Part shown: positions 28,783 to 37,137 of the stretch, one piece after another
Numbering within the stretch: position 1 is the first letter of the stretch
Layout: each line of letters starts with the position of its first letter
Source: Pseudomonas sp. AKS31
GTDB taxonomy: Bacteria > Pseudomonadota > Gammaproteobacteria > Pseudomonadales > Pseudomonadaceae
Direction of reading: 5' to 3'
NCBI RefSeq assembly: GCF_023634765.1
Contig: NZ_JAMLFX010000001.1
Location: 395,417 to 459,416, forward strand
DNA length: 64,000 bases
Program-made: the position numbers and the translations under genes
The notes under the pieces: generated by a model
The model's database searches: none
Told to the model about the DNA's origin: nothing
Seen by the model: the letters and a program-made list of their open reading frames with translations, nothing else

Positions 28783-28807
28783 GGGAGCCCTTGAGCTCCC
28801 ATTTTTT
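28783..28807 (+). terminator. terminator after DUF4136 pair
   Basis: GGGAGC-CCTTGA-GCTCCC followed by ATTTTTT, 20 bp after the DUF4136 stop. A standard intrinsic terminator. Confidence 0.85.
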
Positions 28808-28824
28808 GGCCCTGCCACGCCCCC

Positions 28825-28913
28825 CTGTAGGCGCTGCCGAAGGCTGCGATCTTTTGATTTTGCTTTTTCGAGGCCAAGATCAAAAGATCGCAGCCTTCGG
28901 CAGCTCCTACGGG
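28825..28913. repeat. REP palindrome pair, copy 5
   Basis: CTGTAGGCGCTGCCGAAGGC with GCGATCTTTTGATTTTGC, then the inverted copy ending CGGCAGCTCCTACGG, between the DUF4136 terminator and the TadG-like gene. Confidence 0.88.
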
Positions 28914-28969
28914 GGATTGCGCGTCTACACTCAGTTGCATCAATGGAGCTAGCGGCAAAGGAGTGCGCC

Positions 28970-30967
28970 ATGTCGCCTCGTTCGCGATTCAACAGCCCGG
29001 CCCGGCAGCGCGGGGCGATTGGCTTGATGGCGGCGGCCACCCTCAGTCTGGCGGTGGTGATGCTGTTGTTGGTGGTCGACACCGGCCGCTTGTACATGGA
29101 ACAACGCAAATTGCAGCGGGTGGTGGACAACGCCGCCCTCGAGGCCGTCAGTCGTGGCGGCGATTGCCTGCCGGGCCTGAGCGCCGCCAGTTACGCCGGG
29201 CAAAGCGCCGTGCGTAACGGCTATGTTGTCGACGCCAGCAACACGCTCGCCACCACGTGCGGCACCCTGGTGACCGCCGCCAGCGGTTTGCGCACATTCG
29301 CCGTGGACACCACGCAAATGGCTGCGGTCAAAGTCGTTGCCAGCCGCACGGTGATCACCAGTTTTGCCAGCGGCGTACAAGCCTTGTTCAGCGGTACACC
29401 GGTCAGCCTCAATACCACCCTCAATGCTACGGCGGTTGCCGCCAAACCGCAGCCGACAGTAGCGCAGCTGAATATCCGCAGCGCCTTGACGAGCATCGAC
29501 ACCGCCCGTTCGAACATTCTCAATCCGCTGTTTTCCGGGTTGCTCGGCGGTAACGTCAATCTCACCGCTCTAGGCTGGGACGGCCTGCTGAACACTGATA
29601 TCAACTTACTGAAATACCTTGATCAGCTGGCGATCAATCTCAACGTCGCGGCCGGCAACTACACGCAGTTGCTCAATACCCAGGCCACGGTGACGCAACT
29701 GATTCAGGCCGCCGCGACGGTGGTGCAACTCAATGGTGCGACCGCCCAGGTGATCACTGCGCTGGGCCAATTGCAGGTGGCCGCGATCAACGCGGCGCCG
29801 GTCAAACTGGGTGACATCCTGCAATTGCAGACCGGGACCACGGCAGCAGGGCTGGACGCCAATCTGCAACTGCTGCAACTGATTCAGGGCGTGGTGCAAC
29901 TGGCCAACAGCAAAAGTGCGGTGGCGGCGACCTTGCCAGTCAGCGTGCTGGGGCTGGCGAATGTCACGGTGCGGGTGAAAGTGATCGAGCCGCCGCAGTT
30001 TTCTGCCATTGGCGACCCGGCGCGAGCCAAGATCAACCCGACCGGGCCGGACCGGATTTATGTGCGTACGGCGCAGGTGCGTACGATGTTGTCGGTGAGT
30101 CTGCCGGTGTTGTCAGGGGTGACCGGCCTGACCAATGCCGTGCTGGGGCTGGTCGGTACATTGACCCCGACCCTCAATGCGCTGCTCAGTCTGAATCTGG
30201 TCGACACACTCAACTCGGTTGGCTGTTTGTTGGGGGCTGGGTGCGAGCAGCTTGATCCGAAACTGTTGCCGTCGCCGCAAATCGACATCGCGCTGGATGC
30301 CGGTGGCGCCAAGAGTTATGTCACCGATTACAGTTGCCCGACCGGGAGCACAGGCAGCAAAAGCCTGACGGCGCACACCATCACCTCCATCGCCGACCTC
30401 AAATTGGGCAAGATCGACGCGACCAACGCATTCTCCTCTTCCGCCGAACCCACGGTCACGCCGTTGCCGCTGGTCGATCTCGGCATCGTCACCTGCCGCA
30501 AGATTCTCGGCATCGGCAGTTGCGACCCTGACACCCATGTGCAATACGGCGCAGGCGGCATTGCGATCAAACTCGACACCAGCGTTGCGCAAAACACTCA
30601 GGATCTGGTGTTTTCCAGCGGCACACCGTTCGCCACCCCGGCCAACCTCAAATTGCCCCCGAGCGTGCTGCCCGCTGTGCCGACCAACAACATCGTCGGC
30701 AGCCTGTCGAACACCCTCGCGGGGATCAACCTGATCGTCTACAAACCGCAGGGCAGCAATCCATTGGGGGCCATCGTTACCGGCGTCGCCTCGTTGATCA
30801 GCGATGTCACCAGCAAATTGCTGCCGGTGGTGACCAGCCTGGTCAGTCCGTTGCTCGATCCGCTGCTGAACAACCTGCTTAAAGGTCTGGGCATCAACCT
30901 GATGGATGTCGACGTCGGCGCCAACATGACCTGCGGCCAGACCGGCAAGGCCTATCTGGTGATCTAG
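28970..30967 (+). CDS. tadG: TadG-like Tad-domain protein of the Flp pilus locus
   Basis: A 665 aa protein with a Tad domain at its N-terminus: short basic leader, ARQRGAIGLMAAATLSLAVV and VDTGRLYMEQRKLQRVVDNA, so it is inner-membrane anchored with the body outside. The rest is a long Leu/Asn/Thr-rich region with no visible von Willebrand domain, and a short C-terminal Cys segment (MTCGQTGKAYLVI). The AUG has AAAGGAG seven bases upstream; an earlier in-frame AUG lacks one. Length and locus match P. aeruginosa PA4297. It is convergent with pprA, and their stops overlap by 4 bp. Confidence 0.8.
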   Translation: MSPRSRFNSPARQRGAIGLMAAATLSLAVVMLLLVVDTGRLYMEQRKLQRVVDNAALEAVSRGGDCLPGLSAASYAGQSAVRNGYVVDASNTLATTCGTLVTAASGLRTFAVDTTQMAAVKVVASRTVITSFASGVQALFSGTPVSLNTTLNATAVAAKPQPTVAQLNIRSALTSIDTARSNILNPLFSGLLGGNVNLTALGWDGLLNTDINLLKYLDQLAINLNVAAGNYTQLLNTQATVTQLIQAAATVVQLNGATAQVITALGQLQVAAINAAPVKLGDILQLQTGTTAAGLDANLQLLQLIQGVVQLANSKSAVAATLPVSVLGLANVTVRVKVIEPPQFSAIGDPARAKINPTGPDRIYVRTAQVRTMLSVSLPVLSGVTGLTNAVLGLVGTLTPTLNALLSLNLVDTLNSVGCLLGAGCEQLDPKLLPSPQIDIALDAGGAKSYVTDYSCPTGSTGSKSLTAHTITSIADLKLGKIDATNAFSSSAEPTVTPLPLVDLGIVTCRKILGIGSCDPDTHVQYGAGGIAIKLDTSVAQNTQDLVFSSGTPFATPANLKLPPSVLPAVPTNNIVGSLSNTLAGINLIVYKPQGSNPLGAIVTGVASLISDVTSKLLPVVTSLVSPLLDPLLNNLLKGLGINLMDVDVGANMTCGQTGKAYLVI

Positions 30968-33717
30968 GCGTCCACGGCAACCGGCAACTCAATGCAGAAC
31001 CGTGCGCCCTCCGGCGAGTTGCGCACGCTCAACTCGCCGCCCATGTTGTCGATGATGCCGTAGCTCACGGACAGCCCCAGCCCGGTGCCGACCCCGATCG
31101 GCTTGGTGGTGAAAAACGGCTCGAAGATCCGCTCCAGCAAACGCGGATCGATGCCGCCACCGTTATCCTCGACCCACAGCCGCACGCTCTGTTCATCGCG
31201 TTCGGCATAGATCGCAATCCACGGCTTGAAGGACGAGTCCGCCTCGCGTTTGCTCAGCAACGCATCCCGCGCGTTGACCATCAGATTGATCAACACCTGC
31301 TCAAGCTGATCGACGTAGCCACGCACTTGCACCTCGAACCCGGTCTCGCTGATGCGCAAGTCCACTCCTTTGCCGCGCATGCCTTCGGCCAGCAGCGACA
31401 GCGTGCCTTCAATGGCCGAGGCGGGGTTGAACAGTTGCTGCTCAATCTCCGAACGGCGGCCGAATACGCGCATGTGATCGACTACTTTCGCCGCACGCTG
31501 GACCTGCGCATCGATGCGCTTGAGCTTGTCGGTCAGGTAATCGACCTGCACATCGCCGTTGTCCAGGCGCTTGAGCACGTTGACGATGGCCATGCGCATC
31601 ACGTTCAGCGGCTGATTGATTTCATGGGCGAGGCCGGTGGCCATTTCGCCAAGGGTGGCCATTTTCGCGCTTTGCGTGAGTTGCTGCTGCGAGCGGCGCA
31701 CCTCGGTGTTGTCGCGGCCCACCGCTTGCACTTCGAGCAACTGGCCGTGCTCATCGAACACCCCGCGATCGGACCACACCCACCAGGCATGTTCTCTGCC
31801 GGGCAGTTGCAGGCTGATTTCCGCGGTGCTTACCGGTTGCTCCACGGTCAGTGCAGCGAGGCGCTGGACGAACGCAGTACGTTGTTCCTCAGACATCCAG
31901 CTGCCCAGATCGACCCCCGGCAGTTCCTCCGGCGTGCATTCCAGATACTTCGCCAGCGGCCGGTTGCCAAAGGTCAGAATCAGATCCGGGCGATAGCGAC
32001 AGATCATTGCCGGCGAGTCCTCCACCAGAATCCGGTAGCGCTCTTCACTCGTTTTCACCTGTTCGGCTGCCTGGGTCGCCTCGGTGACGTCCAGCCACAA
32101 ACCGACGGCTTCCACTGGCAGGCCGAGGTCATTGCGCAGCAGTTTGGCTTCATCAAGCAGCCAGTGGTATTCGCCGTGATGGTCGCGCAGCCGATAACGC
32201 GCGCGCACTGAACCTTCGCGTAACAGCTGACGGCTGCGGGCGAAATACAGGTCGCGATCGTCAGGGTGAATCATCTCGATCAGTGCGCCGTCGCCGCAAT
32301 CGTCAAGGCTCCAGCCGAGCAAGGGTTGCAGGCTGGCACTGAAGAACGCCGGGATCAGCGCGCCTTCGTGGTACTGCTGGACGTAAATCACCGCCGGCGA
32401 ACTGGCGATCAGGTTGTCCAGCCGTGCATGTGCGGCGGCAGCCCGTTGTTGCTGGTTCTGGATGTCGCTGATGTCGAGCATGAACCCGACCAGCCGGCGG
32501 TGCTCGCCGCTGCCAATCAGTTGGCCTTGCACGCGATACCAGGTGGGCGTCTGCTCGCTGTTGCCGTCGCGCAGACGCACCGACAGCGTCAGGGCTTCAC
32601 CGTGTTGTTGCAGGGCCTGCAAACGGCTGCGCAACTCGTCACGGTCGGCGGGGTGGATTTGCCTCAGCCAGTCTTCCAGCGCTAATTCGCCAGGGCTCAC
32701 ATTCAGGGCGACGGCCAGCGCGGGCGCCAGTTGAATGTCGTTGTGGCCGGCGAGGATCTCCCACCAGCCGCTACCGAGCAGGGTTTGCAGCGATTCGATG
32801 CGTTCCAGTTGCAGGTGATGCTGCTGTTCACGCAGTCGTCCGAGCAGTGGCCCGGCCAGCGCGCCGAGCAGTGCCATCCAGTCACGCTCGGTCAGGTACG
32901 GCGCGGCGCTGTCCACGGGATAAAACCCGCAGAGCAGCCAGGCGACCACCCCCCGTTCATCGCTATACGGCACTGCGAAACCTTCGGCACTGCCAAACAG
33001 AACCTGCACTCGTGAGTGTTCATCCAGCCCCTGATGCGCGCCGACACGCTGCGGCGCGGCCCCGTTCAGGCTGTCCAGCGGTGTGCCCAGACGTTGTAGG
33101 TCGTGCCACAAATCTGGCGCAGTGTGGGCGCGATACTGGCGATAGATTTGCCAGCCCTGTTGCTCATCATCGAGCAAGGCCAGCGCCACACAGGGGATGT
33201 GCCAGCGCTGGGCGATCATTTGCAATTGTTCGCTGACGATCGCCGGCAAACGCGCCTGGCTGCACGCGCGCAACTGTTCGCTGATCTGCCCGGCCAGCAA
33301 TTGGCAGGCATCGCGCTGGCGCGCTTGTTGGCGTTCGAGCAGCAAGTCCGCAATATCGATCAACTGCATCAGCCAGCCGTCGCCCAGTGGCTGAACCCAG
33401 CCACGCAAGTGTACGGTTTGCTCGCCCAGACCGAAGAAGTCGAGATCAAGCAAAAGTCCCTGCCACTCTCTCGGCCGACCTTCGATGGCCAGCGTGCTGT
33501 GGGGCAGCAGATAAGTGCTGAGTGGCAAGGGCTGACCCTGCGGTTTGAACTGCGCCAGCAGATGCCGCAGCGGCCCGGCCATTTGCAGCACGCCACCGGC
33601 ATCGTTCAGATACAGGTGCAGGCCTGTTGCGGGTGAGCCGAGTGGGTCGGGCAGCTCATGGGCGGCGGGCGGTGTGCGTTTGAGCAAGCGCCCGAACAGT
33701 TTGTCTCCCGACGTCAA
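30964..33717 (-). CDS. pprA: PprA-like sensor histidine kinase of the Tad locus
   Basis: A 917 aa PAS/GAF-rich histidine kinase without obvious transmembrane helices. N-terminal PAS- and GAF-like regions (about 1-300) and at least three PAS/PAC units (about 310-690; for example YRLRDHHGEYHWLLDEAKLL) lead to HisKA with H-box GLAHEINQPLNVMRMAIVNV and an HATPase with VLINLMVNARDAL, VEDNGGGIDP and GVGTGLGLSVSYGI. Its partner should be PprB, encoded 1.1 kb away. The reading frame begins with TTG overlapping the tadE stop (TTGA). No AUG occurs for about 45 codons, so the start is uncertain. PprA/PprB control Tad pili and other exoproducts in P. aeruginosa. Confidence 0.85.
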   Translation of the reverse strand: MTSGDKLFGRLLKRTPPAAHELPDPLGSPATGLHLYLNDAGGVLQMAGPLRHLLAQFKPQGQPLPLSTYLLPHSTLAIEGRPREWQGLLLDLDFFGLGEQTVHLRGWVQPLGDGWLMQLIDIADLLLERQQARQRDACQLLAGQISEQLRACSQARLPAIVSEQLQMIAQRWHIPCVALALLDDEQQGWQIYRQYRAHTAPDLWHDLQRLGTPLDSLNGAAPQRVGAHQGLDEHSRVQVLFGSAEGFAVPYSDERGVVAWLLCGFYPVDSAAPYLTERDWMALLGALAGPLLGRLREQQHHLQLERIESLQTLLGSGWWEILAGHNDIQLAPALAVALNVSPGELALEDWLRQIHPADRDELRSRLQALQQHGEALTLSVRLRDGNSEQTPTWYRVQGQLIGSGEHRRLVGFMLDISDIQNQQQRAAAAHARLDNLIASSPAVIYVQQYHEGALIPAFFSASLQPLLGWSLDDCGDGALIEMIHPDDRDLYFARSRQLLREGSVRARYRLRDHHGEYHWLLDEAKLLRNDLGLPVEAVGLWLDVTEATQAAEQVKTSEERYRILVEDSPAMICRYRPDLILTFGNRPLAKYLECTPEELPGVDLGSWMSEEQRTAFVQRLAALTVEQPVSTAEISLQLPGREHAWWVWSDRGVFDEHGQLLEVQAVGRDNTEVRRSQQQLTQSAKMATLGEMATGLAHEINQPLNVMRMAIVNVLKRLDNGDVQVDYLTDKLKRIDAQVQRAAKVVDHMRVFGRRSEIEQQLFNPASAIEGTLSLLAEGMRGKGVDLRISETGFEVQVRGYVDQLEQVLINLMVNARDALLSKREADSSFKPWIAIYAERDEQSVRLWVEDNGGGIDPRLLERIFEPFFTTKPIGVGTGLGLSVSYGIIDNMGGELSVRNSPEGARFCIELPVAVDA

Positions 33718-34157
33718 AATTGCAGGCTCGACGTGGCGGTCAGGTAGGCAGGCAGATTGGGCACTGTACCAACGACCGGAAGCACCAGAAACGGCATGAC
33801 CTGATTCAACTTGCTGACCGGATAATCCACTCGCACCGTCAGCAGGCCTGATGCGCTGTATTGGGTGCTGGTATCAACGCCGATCACCAGATTGAAGACC
33901 GGCGGAATCCAGGACAATTGCTGGGTCAGCATGGCGTTCGCGGTGTTGAGCACGACCGTGGAATAGTTGGGCGTGTTGGGATCGACCGCGACACTGCGGC
34001 GCACCGCTTCGGACGTGGCCTGGTTGAACGATTGCATCATCACCATGGGCAGGCTGTAACTGACCAGGCCATAAAACACGGCAAAAAAGATGATGAACAC
34101 CAAGGCGAACTCGATCGCCACCGCACCTTTTTGCGACTTGCGAAAGCCGTTTTTCAT
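33714..34157 (-). CDS. TadE/TadF-like pseudopilin
   Basis: A 147 aa minor pilin-like protein. After a short basic leader the sequence RKSQKGAVAIEFALVFIIFF shows the Tad pseudopilin site: cleavage after Gly, then Glu at +5 and Phe at +6 within the hydrophobic helix. The periplasmic part (about 35-147) is small and Thr/Val-rich. The AUG at 34157 lies just before the leader. The gene precedes pprA on the same strand with stop/start overlap, an unusual pairing of pilus component and kinase, and diverges from fppA. It corresponds to P. aeruginosa PA4294 by position. Confidence 0.85.
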   Translation of the reverse strand: MKNGFRKSQKGAVAIEFALVFIIFFAVFYGLVSYSLPMVMMQSFNQATSEAVRRSVAVDPNTPNYSTVVLNTANAMLTQQLSWIPPVFNLVIGVDTSTQYSASGLLTVRVDYPVSKLNQVMPFLVLPVVGTVPNLPAYLTATSSLQF

Positions 34158-34232
34158 GAGTGCGTCTACCCTGACTGTCACTGCGTAGTATCAGCATAGA
34201 ATCATTCCGCAAAAATGGACGGTTTTTACCGG

Positions 34233-34703
34233 ATGCACAGTTTTCTTCTCCTGATCTGGCTGGGGCTATGCGCGGCGCAAGACGCCAGCCAGCGACGCAT
34301 TGCCAATGGGCTGACCCTCGGTGCGGCGGCACTGGCGCTGATTTATCTGTTGTGGACCGGCAACACTTGGCTGGGCGCTGAGGCGGGGCAGGGCGGTTGG
34401 GCCTGCCTGATCGCGCTGGCGCTGACATTGCCCGGTTTTTTCATCGGCCGTATGGGCGCCGGCGATGTGAAATTAATGACAGCTCTGGGGCTTGCGACGG
34501 ACGGTCTGTTCATTCTCGGCGTGTTTATTGGAGCGGGAATCGCGAGCGTGATCTGGCTGCTGCTTGCGCCAAGAGTCTGGCTCCATATGAGTCAAGGGCT
34601 TAGAGAACGTCTGCGATATCTGGCGCCAGATATGTCAAAAAAGTTGCCATTTGCACCGTTCGTGTTGGTGGGCGCAGTGTTCGTCATGCTTTGGTTTCAT
34701 TAG
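34233..34703 (+). CDS. fppA: FppA-type prepilin peptidase (TadV/CpaA-like)
   Basis: An aspartic protease that cleaves Flp prepilin and TadE/F pseudopilins at the inner membrane. The short form (156 aa from MHSFLLLIWLGLCAAQDASQ; an AUG six codons earlier is also possible) has only the peptidase domain and no N-methyltransferase part. Both catalytic aspartates are visible: AAQDASQRRIANGL and the GxGD-type motif RMGAGDVKLMTALGLA. Four or five hydrophobic helices span the protein. Order before pprB matches P. aeruginosa PA4295. Confidence 0.92.
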   Translation: MHSFLLLIWLGLCAAQDASQRRIANGLTLGAAALALIYLLWTGNTWLGAEAGQGGWACLIALALTLPGFFIGRMGAGDVKLMTALGLATDGLFILGVFIGAGIASVIWLLLAPRVWLHMSQGLRERLRYLAPDMSKKLPFAPFVLVGAVFVMLWFH

Positions 34704-34829
34704 TCGCTAAACGCCACTAGTTCTATGTACATAGTCCGAAAGTACGTCTACTTTCAAATGAACTGGTTATACATCCAAAGGCTGGCAGTACAGGAATGGT
34801 CAGCTTTGGCCTGGGACATGGAGTAGCAC

Positions 34830-35618
34830 GTGAACAAGCTTACGTCTGCGGTAAAAGTACTCGTGGTCGACGATCAGCCGTTGATCGTGGAGGAGCTGTG
34901 CGAGTTTCTTGAAAGCAACGGTTATCGCTGTGTGCCGTGCGAATCCAGTCTGCAGGCGATCGAGCGTTTCAGTGAGGACGCGGAAATCGGTCTGGTGCTG
35001 AGTGATCTGCACATGCCGGACATGGATGGCATTCAGTTGATTCAGGCATTGCAGCGGCTGGCGGGCAAGCATCGGGCATTCGAGGCGATCATGCTCACTG
35101 GGCGTGCCGAGAAGCAGGATGTGATCAAGGCATTGCGTGCGGGGATTGCCGATTATTATCAGAAGCCGATTGATCTGGATGAATTGCTCGACGGGGTGCG
35201 GCGTCAGGAAGCGGCATTGCAAGAGCGGCAGAAGAATCTGCAATTGGGGCATTTGAATCAGAAGTTGCAGTTTCTGTCTGAGTCGATTGATGACCTTTAT
35301 CAGGACCTGGACAAGGTGCGGCGTAGTCCTTCGGCGGTGGTTCGCGATGTGTTGGGTGGTGAGCCTGCTGAGGCTGAGTCGCAGGAGATGCCAGAGATTT
35401 TCAATCAGTTGTCGCCGCGGCAATTGGATGTGGCGCGATTGGTGGGCAAGGGGCAGACCAATTATCAGATTGCCTGTGAGTTGGGGATTACCGAGAACAC
35501 GGTGAAGCTTTATGTTTCGCAGGTGTTGCGGTTGACGCATATGCATAATCGGACGCAGTTGGCTTTGGCTTTGTCGCCTAGTGCTTCGGCTTCTCGGCAG
35601 CGGGTTACGGCGCATTGA
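34830..35618 (+). CDS. pprB: PprB-like response regulator (REC-LuxR HTH)
   Basis: DNA-binding response regulator of the Tad/Flp pilus regulon. The 262 aa start with GTG after GGAG. The receiver (about 7-125) has VLVVDDQPLI, the phospho-acceptor in VLSDLHMPDMDG, LTGRAEK and YQKPIDLDE. A coiled linker (about 130-185) leads to a LuxR-type HTH at the C-terminus (LSPRQLDVARLVGKGQTNYQ, ITENTVKLYVSQVLRL). The 3' half uses TTG Leu and T-ending codons more than its neighbours. Its expected target is the flp-rcp-tad promoter at 44588-44918. Confidence 0.92.
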   Translation: MNKLTSAVKVLVVDDQPLIVEELCEFLESNGYRCVPCESSLQAIERFSEDAEIGLVLSDLHMPDMDGIQLIQALQRLAGKHRAFEAIMLTGRAEKQDVIKALRAGIADYYQKPIDLDELLDGVRRQEAALQERQKNLQLGHLNQKLQFLSESIDDLYQDLDKVRRSPSAVVRDVLGGEPAEAESQEMPEIFNQLSPRQLDVARLVGKGQTNYQIACELGITENTVKLYVSQVLRLTHMHNRTQLALALSPSASASRQRVTAH

Positions 35619-35621
35619 CTT

Positions 35622-35983
35622 GGCGGCCTTTGGGCCGACCATGCTCTTGGGGTTTTGGGTGAATATCCGTTGCTGCGGGTGTTGCTGCTGGCGGTTCCGC
35701 TCTTACAGCGGGTCACTTTTTCAGACGCCAAAAAGTAACCAAAAGGCTGGGCCCCGGCGTTCGGCCCCTCGCTAGGGCTCGGGGTTCCTTCGTTCCGGGA
35801 TCTATCCGGGGGCATCGCCTACGGTTTGCTTCGCTGCACCTCCTCTCGATGTGTTTGGCTTCGCCAAACGGTCGCTGCGCTCCCACCCCCGGATAAATCC
35901 CTCCACTCAGCCTGCCGAAGGGGCCAGCAGATCAAAAGCTGCAGCCGAGCTAACGCTCATCCTGTTGAGTGGTTAGGAGCGGG
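35622..35983 (+). repeat. long dispersed repeat, copy A
   Basis: About 360 bp beginning GGCGGCCTTTGGGCCGACC, four bases after the pprB stop, and ending near GCTAACGCTCATCCTGTTGA. The same sequence recurs at 45855-46218 in the same orientation, again directly after a receiver-domain gene. It contains internal inverted motifs (TCCGGGATCTATCCGGGGG and CCCCCGGATAAATCCC). Its minus-strand open frame looks like a spurious protein. Confidence 0.9.
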
Positions 35984-36321
35984 TGAGGGGCTTTTGATCT
36001 GTTTCAGAGTCTGAATTCGACTCGATATTTCATGTCGGCGTAGCTCTCCCAAACACCTCGGTCAGTCCCTCTCCCTCTGGGAGAGGGCTAGGGTGAGGGG
36101 CTTTTGATCTGTTTCAGAGTCTGAATTCGACTCGATATTTCACGTCGGCGTAGCTCTCACAAACGACTCGGTCAGTCCCCTCTCCCTCTGGGAGAGGGCT
36201 AGGGTGAGGGGCTTTTGATCTGTTTCAGAGTCTGAGTTCGACTCGGTCTTTCAAGTCGGCGTAGCTCTCCCAAACACCTCGGTCAGTCCCCTCTCCCTCT
36301 GGGAGAGGGCTAGGGTGAGGG
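35981..36321. repeat. three tandem ~111 bp units with GA-rich palindrome
   Basis: Units start at 35981, 36091 and 36202, each opening GGGTGAGGGGCTTTTGATCT, and a partial fourth opens at 36313. Each unit carries GTCGGCGTAGCTCTCCCAAA (or a close variant) and ends in CCTCTCCCTCTGGGAGAGGG followed by CTA. Units are almost identical (a few substitutions and one indel), so the expansion is recent. Confidence 0.9.
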
Positions 36322-36349
36322 TTGGCTTTTGGCTGTTTAAATGTGTGCC

Positions 36350-36656
36350 GGACAACCGGAACCTTCCCACATGGTTTTCAGGTTGTCCGTCGGACGTGCG
36401 CTCTTTAGTCTCTGGCTGTCGCTGAACACTCAGCGATCGGGCGTGAGAACCCGGCAATTTATGGTCATCAAGTCTTTGTGCACGCATAATCGCCGCCAGC
36501 TTGCCTGGCGTCTGCAATGTGTCATGGCGGCTGTGTGCGGGCAGACTTCGGTCTGGCCGGGTGTCCATAACCGGTATTCTCACCCCGCATACAGCTGCCA
36601 CCTTTTGCCCCGTGAGAATGGCAGTGGGTGGCGGCAAAGACTTTGGAGTTGTTTCA
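36350..36656 (+). ncRNA. structured 5' leader of DUF6124 gene A (cis-regulatory RNA candidate)
   Basis: About 300 nt before the DUF6124 start. Elements in order: GGACAACC/GGTTGTCC stem around GAACC-GGTTTTC; TCGCTGA/TCAGCGA (36419-36436); CGGG/CCCG hairpin with GTGAGAA in its loop (36438-36453); the block TGTCATGGCGG; CAGAC-TTCG-GTCTG (36542-36555); TTCTCAC (36577-36583); GCTGCCACC (36594-36602); GTGAGAA (36612-36618); GGTGGCGGC (36627-36635). The last four can form two interleaved helices, a pseudoknot ending 10 nt before the GGAG ribosome site. The copy at 46585-46877 keeps each helix with different bases. Whether it is transcribed is not shown by sequence. Confidence 0.75.
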
Positions 36657-37019
36657 ATGGACAAACTGATCCCCGACCCACCCCACGAACCCATCACCCC
36701 CCTCGAAGAAGCCATCCGCGCCGACGACCTCGTCAAAAACCGCGAAGCCATCAAACGCGCGCTCGATTTCTACCTCTGCCCCGAACGTGCAAAGCCCCGG
36801 CAACCCAGCACGATGTTCCTCATCCACCCGGAAATCGATACCGAAAGCCTGCTCGCCCATGCCTGCGAATCCCTGGCCTCGGCCAACACACTGGCCGGTA
36901 ACTTTGCCGATCAGCTTGGCCGGCCGGAGCGCAATACGGCACTGGCGATTCAGCAGATCGTCATGCTGGCTGAGCTGGCGGTGAATCGGGCATTGGATCG
37001 GGTCGATCCGCAGGCCTGA
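36657..37019 (+). CDS. DUF6124/DUF3077-like small protein A
   Basis: A 120 aa Pseudomonas-type small protein of unknown function. The C-terminal half (HPEIDTESLLAHACESLASA then AIQQIVMLAELAVNRALDRV) matches the second copy at 46878-47135. The N-terminal half (PLEEAIRADDLVKNREAIKR then ALDFYLCPE) is an extra helical segment not found in that copy. The start MDKLIPDPPHEP has GGAG at 36645-36648. Mostly helical, no signal peptide, no membrane segment, no catalytic motif. It sits downstream of a structured leader and next to the Tad operon (convergent). Confidence 0.8.
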   Translation: MDKLIPDPPHEPITPLEEAIRADDLVKNREAIKRALDFYLCPERAKPRQPSTMFLIHPEIDTESLLAHACESLASANTLAGNFADQLGRPERNTALAIQQIVMLAELAVNRALDRVDPQA

Positions 37020-37047
37020 TCCGCCAGGCACACCGCGTCATCGTTCT

Positions 37048-37122
37048 TCGCGAGCAGGCTCGCTCCCACAGGTGGAGTGCATTTCAAAAGGTGGGAGCGA
37101 GCCTGCTCGCGAAAGCGCTCGC
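37048..37122. repeat. REP pair (GTGGGAGCGAGCC family), copy 2
   Basis: TTCGCGAGCAGGCTCGCTCC CACAGG and its inverted partner GTGGGAGCGAGCCTGCTCGC GAA, between DUF6124 gene A and the DUF3613 gene, which are convergent. It could serve as a 3' boundary for both. Confidence 0.88.
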
Positions 37123-37137
37123 AAGGTCACCACATCA

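Larger units (their letters stand above)
35619..36656. other. 1.04 kb non-coding region between pprB and DUF6124 gene A
   Basis: No gene is supported. The region consists, in order, of the long dispersed repeat (35622-35983), three tandem ~111 bp units with GA-rich palindromes (35981-36312) and a structured leader (36350-36656). Short open frames on either strand also occur in the second repeat copy and look like repeat by-products. Confidence 0.8.

Noticed and set aside
35510..35815. Minus-strand ~100-codon frame in the long repeat (and its twin at 45824-46123)
   Set aside because: It overlaps the 3' end of pprB (or the receiver), occurs in every repeat copy, and is Arg/Ser/Pro-rich without a ribosome site.
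35981..36321. Three 111 bp direct repeats as a possible CRISPR or iteron origin
   Set aside because: Units are contiguous without spacers and belong to the common GA-rich palindrome family; no replication gene nearby.
36501..36656. N-terminal extension of DUF6124 A into the leader
   Set aside because: The extension reads through the covarying stem and pseudoknot. Leader B contains similar codons in a frame that does not join its gene, so the likeness is due to RNA conservation.
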